A stretch of 64,000 nt of DNA from Mucilaginibacter sp. 14171R-50 (GTDB taxonomy: Bacteria > Bacteroidota > Bacteroidia > Sphingobacteriales > Sphingobacteriaceae). A model generated the notes under the pieces. It was given only the letters and a program-made list of their open reading frames with translations. It did not search any database and was not told where the DNA came from. The stretch covers positions 1,240,001 to 1,304,000 of the forward strand of contig NZ_CP048115.1 of the NCBI RefSeq assembly GCF_010093045.1, read 5' to 3'. Positions 24,958 through 32,726 of the stretch are shown in pieces (position 1 is the first letter of the stretch; every line of letters begins with the position of its first letter). The position numbers and the translations under genes were made by a program.

Positions 24958-26097
24958 CTATTTTAAAACTTCACGCGATATGACAATGCGCTGAATTTCA
25001 GATGTACCCTCGTATATCTGGGTGATTTTAGCGTCACGCATCAGGCGTTCTACGTGGTATTCTTTCACAAAACCATAGCCCCCGTGTATTTGCACCGCTT
25101 CCACTGTAGTGCGCATAGCGGTTTCCGAAGCGAAAAGCTTAGCCATTGATGCTGCCTGCGCATAAGGCAGGCCATTATCTTTAAGCCATGCCGCCCGGTA
25201 GCAAAGCAGGCGCGCAGCTTCTATCTCGGTGGCCATATCGGCCAGCTTAAACTGGATGGCCTGCAGGTCGGCCAGGGGTTTGCCAAAGGCTTTACGTTCT
25301 TTAGCATATTGCACAGATAGTTCGTAAGCGCCCGAGGCTATGCCCAGGGCCTGCGAGGCTATGCCGATACGCCCGCCTTCAAGCGTAGCCATCGCGAACT
25401 TGAAGCCGAAGCCGTCTTCACCAATGCGGTTCTCTTTAGGGACCTTAACATCGGTAAACATAAGGGAATGCGTATCTGAACCGCGGATGCCCAGCTTGTT
25501 TTCTTTTGGGCCCACTGTAAAGCCTTCCATCCCTTTTTCAACTATAAGCGCGTTTATGCCGCGGTGTTTCTTGCTGGCATCGGTTTGCGCCATTACAATA
25601 TAGGTAGATGCGGTACTGCCGTTGGTGATCCAGTTTTTAGTGCCGTTTAACAGGTAATGATCGCCCATGTCAATTGCGGTGGTGTGCTGCGATGTGGCGT
25701 CCGAACCGGCCTCCGGTTCGCTCAGGCAAAATGCGCCTATTTTTTCGCCCTGGGCCAGGGGTACCAAAAATTTCTGTTTCTGGGCTTCGGTACCATATTT
25801 TTCTAAACCGTAGCAAACCAGCGAATTATTAACCGATACCACTACCGAGGTTGAAGCGTCAACCTTTGATAGTTCTTCCATAACGATAGAATACGATATG
25901 GCGTCCATGCCGCTGCCGCCATACTGCGGCGATACCATCATACCTAAAAAACCCAGCTCCCCCAGTTTTTTTACCTGCTCTGCCGGAAATTTTTGGTGCT
26001 CGTCGCGTTCAATAACGCCGGGCTTAAGTTCGGTTTGTGCAAAATCACGCGCCGCCTGGCGTATCAGTAAGTGTTCTTCGGTAAGTTCAAATTGCAT
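24958..26097 (-). CDS. Acyl-CoA dehydrogenase (short-chain/butyryl type)
   Basis: FAD enzyme that introduces the alpha-beta double bond into acyl-CoA. 379 residues in the usual three-part fold. Signatures are GAFCLSEPEAGSDATSQ, WITNG, the FAD-binding region AMATLEGGRIGIASQALGIASGAYE, and the catalytic Glu E363 in YEGTSEIQR. Sequence style suits the short-chain group, but substrate length cannot be read directly. It stands alone, with TTTG-N20-TACCTTTA (box at 26114-26121, minus) as a plausible promoter. Confidence 0.94.
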   Translation of the reverse strand: MQFELTEEHLLIRQAARDFAQTELKPGVIERDEHQKFPAEQVKKLGELGFLGMMVSPQYGGSGMDAISYSIVMEELSKVDASTSVVVSVNNSLVCYGLEKYGTEAQKQKFLVPLAQGEKIGAFCLSEPEAGSDATSQHTTAIDMGDHYLLNGTKNWITNGSTASTYIVMAQTDASKKHRGINALIVEKGMEGFTVGPKENKLGIRGSDTHSLMFTDVKVPKENRIGEDGFGFKFAMATLEGGRIGIASQALGIASGAYELSVQYAKERKAFGKPLADLQAIQFKLADMATEIEAARLLCYRAAWLKDNGLPYAQAASMAKLFASETAMRTTVEAVQIHGGYGFVKEYHVERLMRDAKITQIYEGTSEIQRIVISREVLK

Positions 26098-26707
26098 AAC
26101 GGTAAATAAAAATTAAAGGTATAATTATTATGCATGCATAGCAAAAATATCGGCACAAAAAAAGAGAGCCTTTTTGAAGCTCCCTTTTCCCCTAATTAAT
26201 TTAAACTATTGATTAAACCCAAAATAAAAGAACATGTTCATCTCAACTTGGGCAACTGAGAATTCGTTTTAGCCTGATCAATTTTGAAAGTTTTTCACAG
26301 GTAGATGATATATTTTCAAAGATGTATGCAGGGCCGTTTAACTTTGAACAAAACATAAGCCACAAATCCGTATCCGTGAAAATAAATTACGGCAAGTTTA
26401 TTTGCAGCCGCACGCGAAATCGGCGGTTGTGAGAAAGTTTTTAATCTGAAAGAAAAATTCTATTTAGTAATATCGTGATTAACAGTGATTTGTAAATCAT
26501 ACTCGACAGCGCATTTTCATTTGCCCGGTTATAAAGCACGTAGAACTACGTAACTTTCTTGTTGCATAAATAATTTGATATTTTTTTGGTTTAACCACCC
26601 TTTAAACTGATTTTTAGAGAAAATTACCTAAACAGGCCTGTACAGAAAAACATAACATTCTGTTTTTCCATACACTCCCTGTATTTTATTTAATACAAAT
26701 TGTAAAT
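26098..26707. other. 610-base non-coding spacer with a minus-strand terminator
   Basis: No protein frame of note on either strand and no tRNA. It contains the acyl-CoA dehydrogenase promoter, then a minus-strand terminator (26157-26184) upstream of that promoter, so something on the minus strand probably ends there. Further on are a small palindrome ACGTAGAACTACGT near 26540 and ACAGAA/TTCTGT near 26643. The rest is AT-rich and holds the promoter of the M13 peptidase. A small RNA gene on the minus strand is possible but was not identified. Confidence 0.5.
26157..26184 (-). terminator. Terminator of an unidentified minus-strand transcript
   Basis: On the minus strand GGGAGC, loop TTCAAAAAG, GCTCTC (one G-U pair), then seven T. 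The same sequence read on the plus strand has an A-C mismatch, so the minus direction is favoured. It lies upstream of the acyl-CoA dehydrogenase promoter, not downstream of a known gene. Confidence 0.55.
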
Positions 26708-28762
26708 ATGATAATAAAAAAGTACACCCTGCATGCTGTTACAGCCTGCGCCATGAGCGCCTTATTGCTAAGCGCCTGTAAGGATAAAAATAAAACGTAC
26801 GCCGAGAATGATGTGGTGATAAAGAACATCGACAAAAGCGTAAAGCCCGGGGATGATTTTTTTATGTACGCCAATGGCGCCTGGTTAAAAAATAATCCGA
26901 TACCTGGCGCCTACTCGTCCTGGGGGATTGGTAACGCTGTGCAGGAAGACCTGCGCAAAAAACTGAAAAAGATAAATGAAGACGCACTGAATGCCAATGC
27001 GGCTAAAGGCAGCAACACGCAAAAAATAGGCGATTTTTATTACAGCGGCATGGATACCGTTAACATTGAAAAGCAGGGCCTGGCCCCGTTAAAAGAGGAA
27101 CTGGCCCGGGTTGATAAGGTAACCGACGTGAGAACGCTGATAGAAGAATTTGCGCACCTGGAAACCATCGGGGTGCAAACGCCGTTTGGCGCTTATGCCG
27201 CGCAGGACGACCGCAACAGCGAAAAGATATTGATGCAGTTGTCGCAGTCGGGCATAGGGTTGCCTAATCGCGATTACTATTTCAACACAGACGAGCACAG
27301 CGCAGCTATACGTAACGATTACCAGCAAAAGCACTTGCCCGCTTTGTTTAAGCTGATAGGCCTTGACGATGCAGCGGCCAGGGCGGCTACGCAAAAAACT
27401 TATGCCATAGAGAAATTCCTGGCTGATAGTTCGCGCAAATTGGTTGACCTGCGCGACCCATACCATAATTATAACAAGATGGCCCTGGTTGGTTTAAGCA
27501 ACCTGGCGCCGGTTGTTGACTGGAAAAAAACGTTTGAGCAAATGGATTTTAAACAGGTTGATACGGTGATTGTTGGCCAGCCCGAGTATTATCGTGCGGT
27601 TAACAAGGCCCTTACAACCTTTACTGTTAACGACTGGAAGAACTACATCCGCAAAAACATCGTTAACGATTATAGCCCTTACCTGAGCAAGGCGTTTAGC
27701 GATGAGAGCTTTAGGTTTTATGGTACTGTTATTTCGGGCAGAAAAGAACAGTTGCCACGCTGGAAAAGGGTGCTGGATACCGAAGGCAGCCTGATGGGCG
27801 AAGTGCTTGGGCAAATATTTGTAAAAGAATACTTTCCCGAGAAAACCAAAAAGCGCTACGTTGATCTGGTAGAGGCTGTACGCACATCATTTGGTGAGCA
27901 CATTGACAAGCTTGACTGGATGAGCGCTGAAACCAAAAAGAAAGCGCATAACAAACTTGCCAAGGTGTTCCCTAAGGTAGGGTTCCCGGATAAATGGAAA
28001 GATTTTTCGTCGCTTGAAATAACCCGCGGCCCATACGCGCAAAATGTGATGCGCGGCAACAGCTACTGGCATAAATACAATGCGGATAAACTGGGTAAGC
28101 CCGTTGACCGCACCGAATGGGGGATGACGCCCCAAACGTATAATGCTTATTACAACCCGTCGAACAATGAAATTGTACTGCCTGCCGCCATATTTATTTT
28201 ACCATGGGCGATGGACGAGAATATAGACGATGCCGTTGTTTATGGTTATGGTGCGGCATCTACCATTGGCCACGAAATTACTCACGGCTTTGACGATCAG
28301 GGCCGCCAATACGACGAGAAAGGGAACCTTAAAGCATGGTGGACACCGGCTGATTCTGCAAAGTTTGCGCAGCGCGCCCAAATGCTGGTCGATCAGTTTA
28401 ACGGTTACACCGTTTATGGCCAGCATATCAACGGAAAGGCAACCTTAGGCGAAAACATTGCAGATTTAGGAGGGATAGCTATCGGCCTTGATGCCTTTAA
28501 AAAAACCGACCAGTATAAGCAAGGTAAAACTATTAACAGCCTTACCCCAATACAGCGCTACTTTTTAGGCTACGCCATGGGGTGGTTGGGCCAGGATAGA
28601 AAAGAATCGTTATTAAGCCAGATACTAACCAACGAGCACTCGCCCGGCTTTTTACGTGTGAACGGCCCTTTTAGTGATGTGCCCGAATTTTATGAAGCAT
28701 TCGGCGTTAAAAAAGGCGACAAAATGTGGTTAGATCCCGATAAACGGGTAAAGATCTGGTAA
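26708..28762 (+). CDS. M13-family metallopeptidase lipoprotein (PepO/neprilysin type)
   Basis: 684 residues. A lipoprotein signal with lipobox LLSAC (Cys at about residue 23) predicts anchoring in the cell envelope. The zinc site is H522-E523-x-x-H526 in GHEITHGFDD with the third ligand E582 in ENIADLGG. The substrate-binding NAYYNPSNNEIVLPAAI stretch is also typical. Members cleave oligopeptides. The gene is single, and a repeat element lies just after its stop. Confidence 0.95.
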   Translation: MIIKKYTLHAVTACAMSALLLSACKDKNKTYAENDVVIKNIDKSVKPGDDFFMYANGAWLKNNPIPGAYSSWGIGNAVQEDLRKKLKKINEDALNANAAKGSNTQKIGDFYYSGMDTVNIEKQGLAPLKEELARVDKVTDVRTLIEEFAHLETIGVQTPFGAYAAQDDRNSEKILMQLSQSGIGLPNRDYYFNTDEHSAAIRNDYQQKHLPALFKLIGLDDAAARAATQKTYAIEKFLADSSRKLVDLRDPYHNYNKMALVGLSNLAPVVDWKKTFEQMDFKQVDTVIVGQPEYYRAVNKALTTFTVNDWKNYIRKNIVNDYSPYLSKAFSDESFRFYGTVISGRKEQLPRWKRVLDTEGSLMGEVLGQIFVKEYFPEKTKKRYVDLVEAVRTSFGEHIDKLDWMSAETKKKAHNKLAKVFPKVGFPDKWKDFSSLEITRGPYAQNVMRGNSYWHKYNADKLGKPVDRTEWGMTPQTYNAYYNPSNNEIVLPAAIFILPWAMDENIDDAVVYGYGAASTIGHEITHGFDDQGRQYDEKGNLKAWWTPADSAKFAQRAQMLVDQFNGYTVYGQHINGKATLGENIADLGGIAIGLDAFKKTDQYKQGKTINSLTPIQRYFLGYAMGWLGQDRKESLLSQILTNEHSPGFLRVNGPFSDVPEFYEAFGVKKGDKMWLDPDKRVKIW

Positions 28763-28763
28763 A

Positions 28764-28850
28764 GCCTCACCCTGCCCTCTCCAAAGGAGAGGGTTAAAAA
28801 AGCCTCATCTTAAGTCCCTCTCCTTTGGAGAGGGGTTTGGGGTGAGGCCT
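28764..28850. repeat. Palindromic repeat between the M13 peptidase and pnuC genes
   Basis: The arms GCCTCACCCTGCCCTCTCC and its imperfect complement (ending GGGGTGAGGC) each carry an inner hairpin of the type CTCTCC-AAA/TTT-GGAGAG. The 87-base element can fold completely. Its right end provides TTTG (28836-28839), placed 19 bases before the pnuC -7-like box. Confidence 0.75.
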
Positions 28851-28866
28851 GCTTTTTATATCTTTA
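28836..28866 (+). promoter_or_regulatory. pnuC promoter with -33 inside the repeat
   Basis: TTTG (28836-28839), 19-base spacer, then TATCTTTA (28859-28866). The last base differs from TAnnTTTG. The predicted start of transcription is at about the pnuC ATG (28871). Confidence 0.45.
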
Positions 28867-28870
28867 CCGC

Positions 28871-29506
28871 ATGCAAATCGTACACGCCCTGCAGCAGTGG
28901 TGGCAGCATCAAACCTGGCTCGAAATAACCGGGGTTATAACCGGGCTGCTCTGCGTGTACCTCGCCGCAAAAAATAATATCTGGAACTGGCCGTTTGCAA
29001 TTATCAGCGTAACAATCTACGTCTTCATTTTTTTTGAAGCCCGCCTTTTTGCCGACATGGGCCTGCAGGGTTATTTTTTGGGCATGAATATATACGGATG
29101 GTGGTACTGGAGCCGAAGGCCGGCAAACGAAAAGAAGATTCCCGTTGCCCGCATCACAAAAAAAGAAGTGGCCATATCTGCAGCAGCCATAATTATATTT
29201 ACAATTTTACTCGGCTCGTTATTAAAATATACGCCGGCCTCATTCCCGTATCTTGATAGTTTTTGTACCGCTTGCAGCCTGGTTGCCCAGGTGTTTTTGG
29301 CGCGTAAGGTGCTCGAGAACTGGCTGATATGGATCTTTGTAGATGTTGTATATGTGGGTGTATATATTTTTAAGGACCTTCACCTTACGGCCCTGATGTA
29401 TGCCATATACGTAGCCATTGCGCTGATGGGATATCTCGACTGGAAAAAAGACTGGATAAGAGGCCGGAAAGAAACAAGAAGTAAGATCCAAGAAACAAGA
29501 AATTGA
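28871..29506 (+). CDS. pnuC: Nicotinamide riboside transporter PnuC
   Basis: Inner-membrane facilitator for nicotinamide riboside (SWEET-like fold) of 211 residues. The family core is obvious: NIWNWPFAIISVTIYVFIFFE, ADMGLQGYFLGMNIYGWWYW and LTALMYAIYVAIALMGYLDW. The last dozen residues (RKETRSKIQETRN) come from a 12-base direct repeat AAGAAACAAGAA (29469-29480 and again from 29490), so the tail is an accretion. The stop overlaps the kinase start by 4 bases. The kinase traps the imported riboside by phosphorylation. Confidence 0.95.
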   Translation: MQIVHALQQWWQHQTWLEITGVITGLLCVYLAAKNNIWNWPFAIISVTIYVFIFFEARLFADMGLQGYFLGMNIYGWWYWSRRPANEKKIPVARITKKEVAISAAAIIIFTILLGSLLKYTPASFPYLDSFCTACSLVAQVFLARKVLENWLIWIFVDVVYVGVYIFKDLHLTALMYAIYVAIALMGYLDWKKDWIRGRKETRSKIQETRN

Positions 29507-29543
29507 TGATCAAATCCGAAATCGAAAGTTCGACATCCGAAAT
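29469..29543 (+). repeat. Short direct repeats across the pnuC/kinase junction
   Basis: AAGAAACAAGAA occurs at 29469-29480 and 29490-29501 (period 21). ATCCGAAAT occurs at 29514-29522 and 29535-29543 (period 21). Both pairs are translated, as the pnuC tail and the first dozen residues of the kinase. The sequence style matches non-coding interspersed repeats in the window. Confidence 0.55.
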
Positions 29544-30066
29544 AACAAAAATAGCCGTTGTTGGCCCGGAGTCTACCGGTAAATCGCATATGTCGGCTTA
29601 TTTGGCTAAGTATTACCAAACGGTTTGGGTGCCTGAGTATGCGCGCAGGTATTGCGAAAAGCTAACCGCGCCCCCCACCTGGCAAGACGAGATAAACATG
29701 TTTTACGGGCAGCTTGCGTTAGAGGCGGAGTTGCTGCCTCAGGCAAATAAGATACTTATCTGCGATACCACGTTTATTACCGTAAAGATATGGAGCGACC
29801 AGATATTTGGTCAGGCGCCTCAACAAGTTATTAACGAATTGCCAAAACACCCATACAACCTTTACCTCTTACTGGATATCGACCTGCCCTGGCAGGACGA
29901 CCCGCTACGCGATTTCCCGCACCTGCGCGAGCATTTTATGCAGATATGGCACACCGAATTGCAGGCGTTAAACGCCCGTTATGTGGTGATATCGGGCACC
30001 GGGGACGACCGGTACAAAAACGCTGTTGATGCGATAAGCACGTATCTCTCTGAACGGAAACTTTAG
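29503..30066 (+). CDS. NadR-like ATPase / nicotinamide riboside kinase
   Basis: 187 residues homologous to the C-terminal kinase domain of NadR. Walker A is GPESTGKS (21-28). Other motifs are PEYARRYCEKL and the aspartate strand LICDTTFITVKIW. It would phosphorylate nicotinamide riboside to NMN. The N-terminal adenylyltransferase domain of full NadR is absent. Coupling to pnuC by an ATGA overlap supports the NAD-salvage role. The first 14 residues (MMIKSEIESSTSEI) derive from repeat DNA. The natural start may originally have been nearer ITKIAVVGPES. Confidence 0.87.
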   Translation: MMIKSEIESSTSEITKIAVVGPESTGKSHMSAYLAKYYQTVWVPEYARRYCEKLTAPPTWQDEINMFYGQLALEAELLPQANKILICDTTFITVKIWSDQIFGQAPQQVINELPKHPYNLYLLLDIDLPWQDDPLRDFPHLREHFMQIWHTELQALNARYVVISGTGDDRYKNAVDAISTYLSERKL

Positions 30067-30146
30067 CGGAATTTTGAAAGGGCAGAATTCTGTATATCAA
30101 TTAATTCTTAAAAATTCGGTTTCAGGCATTTTTTTTCTTCCCATCG

Positions 30147-30172
30147 TGCAACGTTGTTAAATACCCTGCGTC
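30147..30172 (+). promoter_or_regulatory. Possible ECF-type autoregulated promoter
   Basis: TGCAAC (30147-30152), a 16-base spacer and CGTC (30169-30172) match the general -35/-10 pattern of ECF sigma promoters. The start of transcription would fall at about 30179, directly at the GTG start codon, suggesting a leaderless mRNA and autoregulation by the sigma factor encoded here. Confidence 0.45.
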
Positions 30173-30179
30173 ATTTAAC

Positions 30180-30758
30180 GTGAAACCTGTCATTAATTTG
30201 GAAGCCGTATATGTAGATAAACACTATAGCCTGGTGGTTGAGTGTAAACAGGGAAGTAAAAAGGCCTGTTATGAATTGTATCGATTATATGCTAAAGCGA
30301 TGTTGAACGTCGCCTTTAGGATTGTGGGCAATATTGGCGAGGCGGAAGATGTTTTGCAGGAATCCTTTACGGATGCTTTCAATAAACTGAAGGATTTTAG
30401 GCAGGAAACAACCTTTGGTTTATGGTTAAAACAAATTGTTGTGCACCGCTCTATAAACCTTTTGCGCAAAAGGAAGTTAGCGTTTGTTGAAATAGAAGAC
30501 GGGCAACTGGATAATGTACCCGACGAAGAACCCTGGGATGATGAAGACGTGCAATACCAGGTAGCACAGGTAAAAGAAGCCATGAAGGAGTTGCCCGAAG
30601 GTTACCGGGTGGTATTATCACTTTATCTTTTAGAAGGGTATGATCACGAGGAAATAGGGCAGATACTGAATATTACAGAAAACACCTCAAGAACGCAGTT
30701 TTTGAGGGCTAAAAGAAAATTGAGCGAGATATTATTAAGAAAGGGAATTAGAAAATGA
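30180..30758 (+). CDS. ECF RNA polymerase sigma factor
   Basis: 192 residues. Sigma region 2 spans about residues 20-90 (KACYELYRLYAKAMLNVAFRI, EDVLQESFTDAFNKL) and region 4 about 135-185 (LPEGYRVVLSLYLLEGYDHEEIGQIL, SRTQFLRAKRKL). The GTG at 30180 is the most upstream usable start and gives a normal length. The stop overlaps the next gene by 4 bases. The next gene encodes a small single-pass membrane protein, probably its anti-sigma factor, so the trio forms a signalling operon. Confidence 0.93.
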   Translation: MKPVINLEAVYVDKHYSLVVECKQGSKKACYELYRLYAKAMLNVAFRIVGNIGEAEDVLQESFTDAFNKLKDFRQETTFGLWLKQIVVHRSINLLRKRKLAFVEIEDGQLDNVPDEEPWDDEDVQYQVAQVKEAMKELPEGYRVVLSLYLLEGYDHEEIGQILNITENTSRTQFLRAKRKLSEILLRKGIRK

Positions 30759-31321
30759 GCAAGCGTTTAGAAGATTTTATGAGCAGCAACAGGGAAGAAT
30801 TTGACGACCTGGAGCCACGCGCCGATATCTGGAACAATATTGCCAGGGAGTTGGATGCATGGGAGGAAGCGGCGCCAAAAAAGCGCGAAGCAAAAACCTT
30901 TTCACTGGGTTTTGTACTAAAGGTAGCCGCTTCGGTGATCGTAGTTATGGGTTTAGGTTTCGCTGTGTACCTAAAAAGCCAGCATACGGCAACCGTAAAC
31001 CTGGCCGATATTAACCCCACTTATGCCAGGCAACAAATGCATTATGCATCGATGATAGAGAGCAAGCGCACCAGGTTAAAACTGGTTGCCAAATTTGACC
31101 CGCAGCTTTACAATGAGTTTACTGCCGACCTGAAAAAAATGGACGCCAACTACAAAAAACTAAATATAGATTTAGCCACCAGCCCTAACCAGGAGCGTGT
31201 TTTACGTGCAATGATCCGGAACTTGCAAATACAAACAGAGGTGCTTAATCAGCAACTGAGCGTAATTGAACAATTTAACCAAAGTAAAAAGGATCATCAA
31301 AATGAAAACAAGGATATTTAA
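30755..31321 (+). CDS. Putative membrane-anchored anti-sigma factor
   Basis: 188 residues. A short acidic cytoplasmic N-terminus (about 1-50: LEDFMSSNREEFDDLEPRADIWNNI) would bind the sigma factor. One transmembrane helix (about 52-70, FVLKVAASVIVVMGLGFAVYL) follows, then a helical periplasmic part to 188. No zinc-binding HxxxCxxC motif is seen. Its assignment rests on position, topology and the 4-base overlap with the sigma gene. It overlaps the following gene by 20 bases. Confidence 0.75.
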   Translation: MSKRLEDFMSSNREEFDDLEPRADIWNNIARELDAWEEAAPKKREAKTFSLGFVLKVAASVIVVMGLGFAVYLKSQHTATVNLADINPTYARQQMHYASMIESKRTRLKLVAKFDPQLYNEFTADLKKMDANYKKLNIDLATSPNQERVLRAMIRNLQIQTEVLNQQLSVIEQFNQSKKDHQNENKDI

Positions 31322-32642
31322 ACACAGCCTGCTTGCGGCTTTCGCGGCACTGGCCTTAAACACTACCGTAGCAGCGCAGGACTCTGTTGTGGCCCCGCCC
31401 GCCCCACCCGCCCCACCCAAAGTTTATGTATTTAAGGAGAATAAAGCCTTTAAGAAAAACATGGCCGACCTTAAAATAAAAATGAAGGACCTGAAGGTGA
31501 AGATGGGCAAAATGAAATTCAAGCAAAACGCGGATCTTAAGTTTGCCTTTAAAGATTTTGACAAAAATTTCAAAGAAAACTTTAAAGATTTCGGTAAAAA
31601 TTTCCGGGATTTTGGAAAAAACTTTGCCGGGAGCTTTAGCGAGCTATCGCCCAATTTTTCCGAAGGGTTTAAGAACATGGATGGCATAAGCTTCAATAAC
31701 AACTTCAGCGATGATGAATACAAGCAGAAGGTTGCCAGCGGCCAGATTACCGAAAAGGTAAAAAATTACAGCAAAAGCTACAGCGCTGATGGGAATGATA
31801 TTTTGCAGATCAACAACAAGTTTGGTAAAGTAGTGGTTAACACCTGGGCCAAAAACGAATTTAAGGTTGATGTACAAATGAAGTTTGGGTCGGAAGATGA
31901 GGATTTTGTGAACAAGATGATAGAAGGCTCAAGCATCAGCGATAGCAAGGTAGGTTCAATCGTATCATTTAAAACTAACCTGCCCCGTAATACCAACAGC
32001 CATGGCAACACCCATATGGAAATAAATTACACCGTATACATGCCCGCCGGGAATACATTAGATCTTACCAACCAGTTTGGCAGCGTTACCCTGCCCGACC
32101 TGACCGGCAAAACCATATTAAGGGTGTCGTATGGGGCATTGAATGCTCAACAGCTTTTAAATAAGGATAACGATGTAAAGGTGAGGTTTGGGGATGCTAC
32201 CCTGGTTACCTTTAATGGCGGCAAGCTGGATATTGGTTACGGCAAGCTAAAAGCCGGCACGGTAAGCAATGTTAACGCCGATGTATCTTTTGGAGGCATG
32301 ACCGTAGATAAGCTAAAAAACAACGTAGACGTAAATATCAAATATGGTAACGGCTTTGATATCGGATCGATTGACAAATCGGTACGCAATCTTACCATCA
32401 ATGCATCGTTCACAAAAATAAAGCTTGATTTTAAGGAGGCCAACAGCTTTAATTTTGATGTGGTTACCAAATTTGGCGGCTTTAACTATGATGACGACAG
32501 GATGAAAGTTACCGACAAATCACCAAGCGACAGTGAGCGCGGATGGTCGTCAACAAAAACCTACAAAGGGTACATAGGGAAAAGTAACAGCGATGGTAAA
32601 ATTGCCATTAATGCCAGTTATACCGATGTAAAGTTCTATTAA
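31302..32642 (+). CDS. Exported adhesin-like beta-helix protein (DUF4097-type)
   Basis: 446 residues from the ATG at 31302, with signal peptide MKTRIFKHSLLAAFAALALNTTVAAQ. After a short Pro-rich piece (APPAPPAPP), residues about 50-120 are Lys/Phe/Asp/Asn-rich with a repeated (K/R)(D/E)F(G/D)KNF pattern. Residues about 165-440 form a repetitive beta region (LDLTNQFGSVTLPDL, DVKVRFGDATLVTF, DVNIKYGNGFDIGS) like DUF4097 or GIN-domain adhesins. It is the third gene of the sigma/anti-sigma operon and a likely effector or regulatory partner. Confidence 0.8.
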   Translation: MKTRIFKHSLLAAFAALALNTTVAAQDSVVAPPAPPAPPKVYVFKENKAFKKNMADLKIKMKDLKVKMGKMKFKQNADLKFAFKDFDKNFKENFKDFGKNFRDFGKNFAGSFSELSPNFSEGFKNMDGISFNNNFSDDEYKQKVASGQITEKVKNYSKSYSADGNDILQINNKFGKVVVNTWAKNEFKVDVQMKFGSEDEDFVNKMIEGSSISDSKVGSIVSFKTNLPRNTNSHGNTHMEINYTVYMPAGNTLDLTNQFGSVTLPDLTGKTILRVSYGALNAQQLLNKDNDVKVRFGDATLVTFNGGKLDIGYGKLKAGTVSNVNADVSFGGMTVDKLKNNVDVNIKYGNGFDIGSIDKSVRNLTINASFTKIKLDFKEANSFNFDVVTKFGGFNYDDDRMKVTDKSPSDSERGWSSTKTYKGYIGKSNSDGKIAINASYTDVKFY

Positions 32643-32666
32643 AAACTATTGATCAAGCATAAATTT

Positions 32667-32696
32667 AAAACCCTTGCCATAACGGCAGGGGTTTTG
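32667..32696 (+). terminator. Terminator of the ECF sigma operon
   Basis: AAAACCCTTGCC, loop ATAAC, GGCAGGGGTTTT (one G-U pair), then GC and a T-rich tract. It lies about 25 bases after the adhesin-like gene. Confidence 0.8.
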
Positions 32697-32726
32697 CTAT
32701 TTTAGCCCTGAAAAAGTTTACACCGA

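Noticed and set aside
24958..26097. Acyl-CoA dehydrogenase as part of a fatty-acid operon
   Set aside because: It has its own promoter-like sequence, and the adjacent genes (TlpA-like, M13 peptidase) are unrelated.
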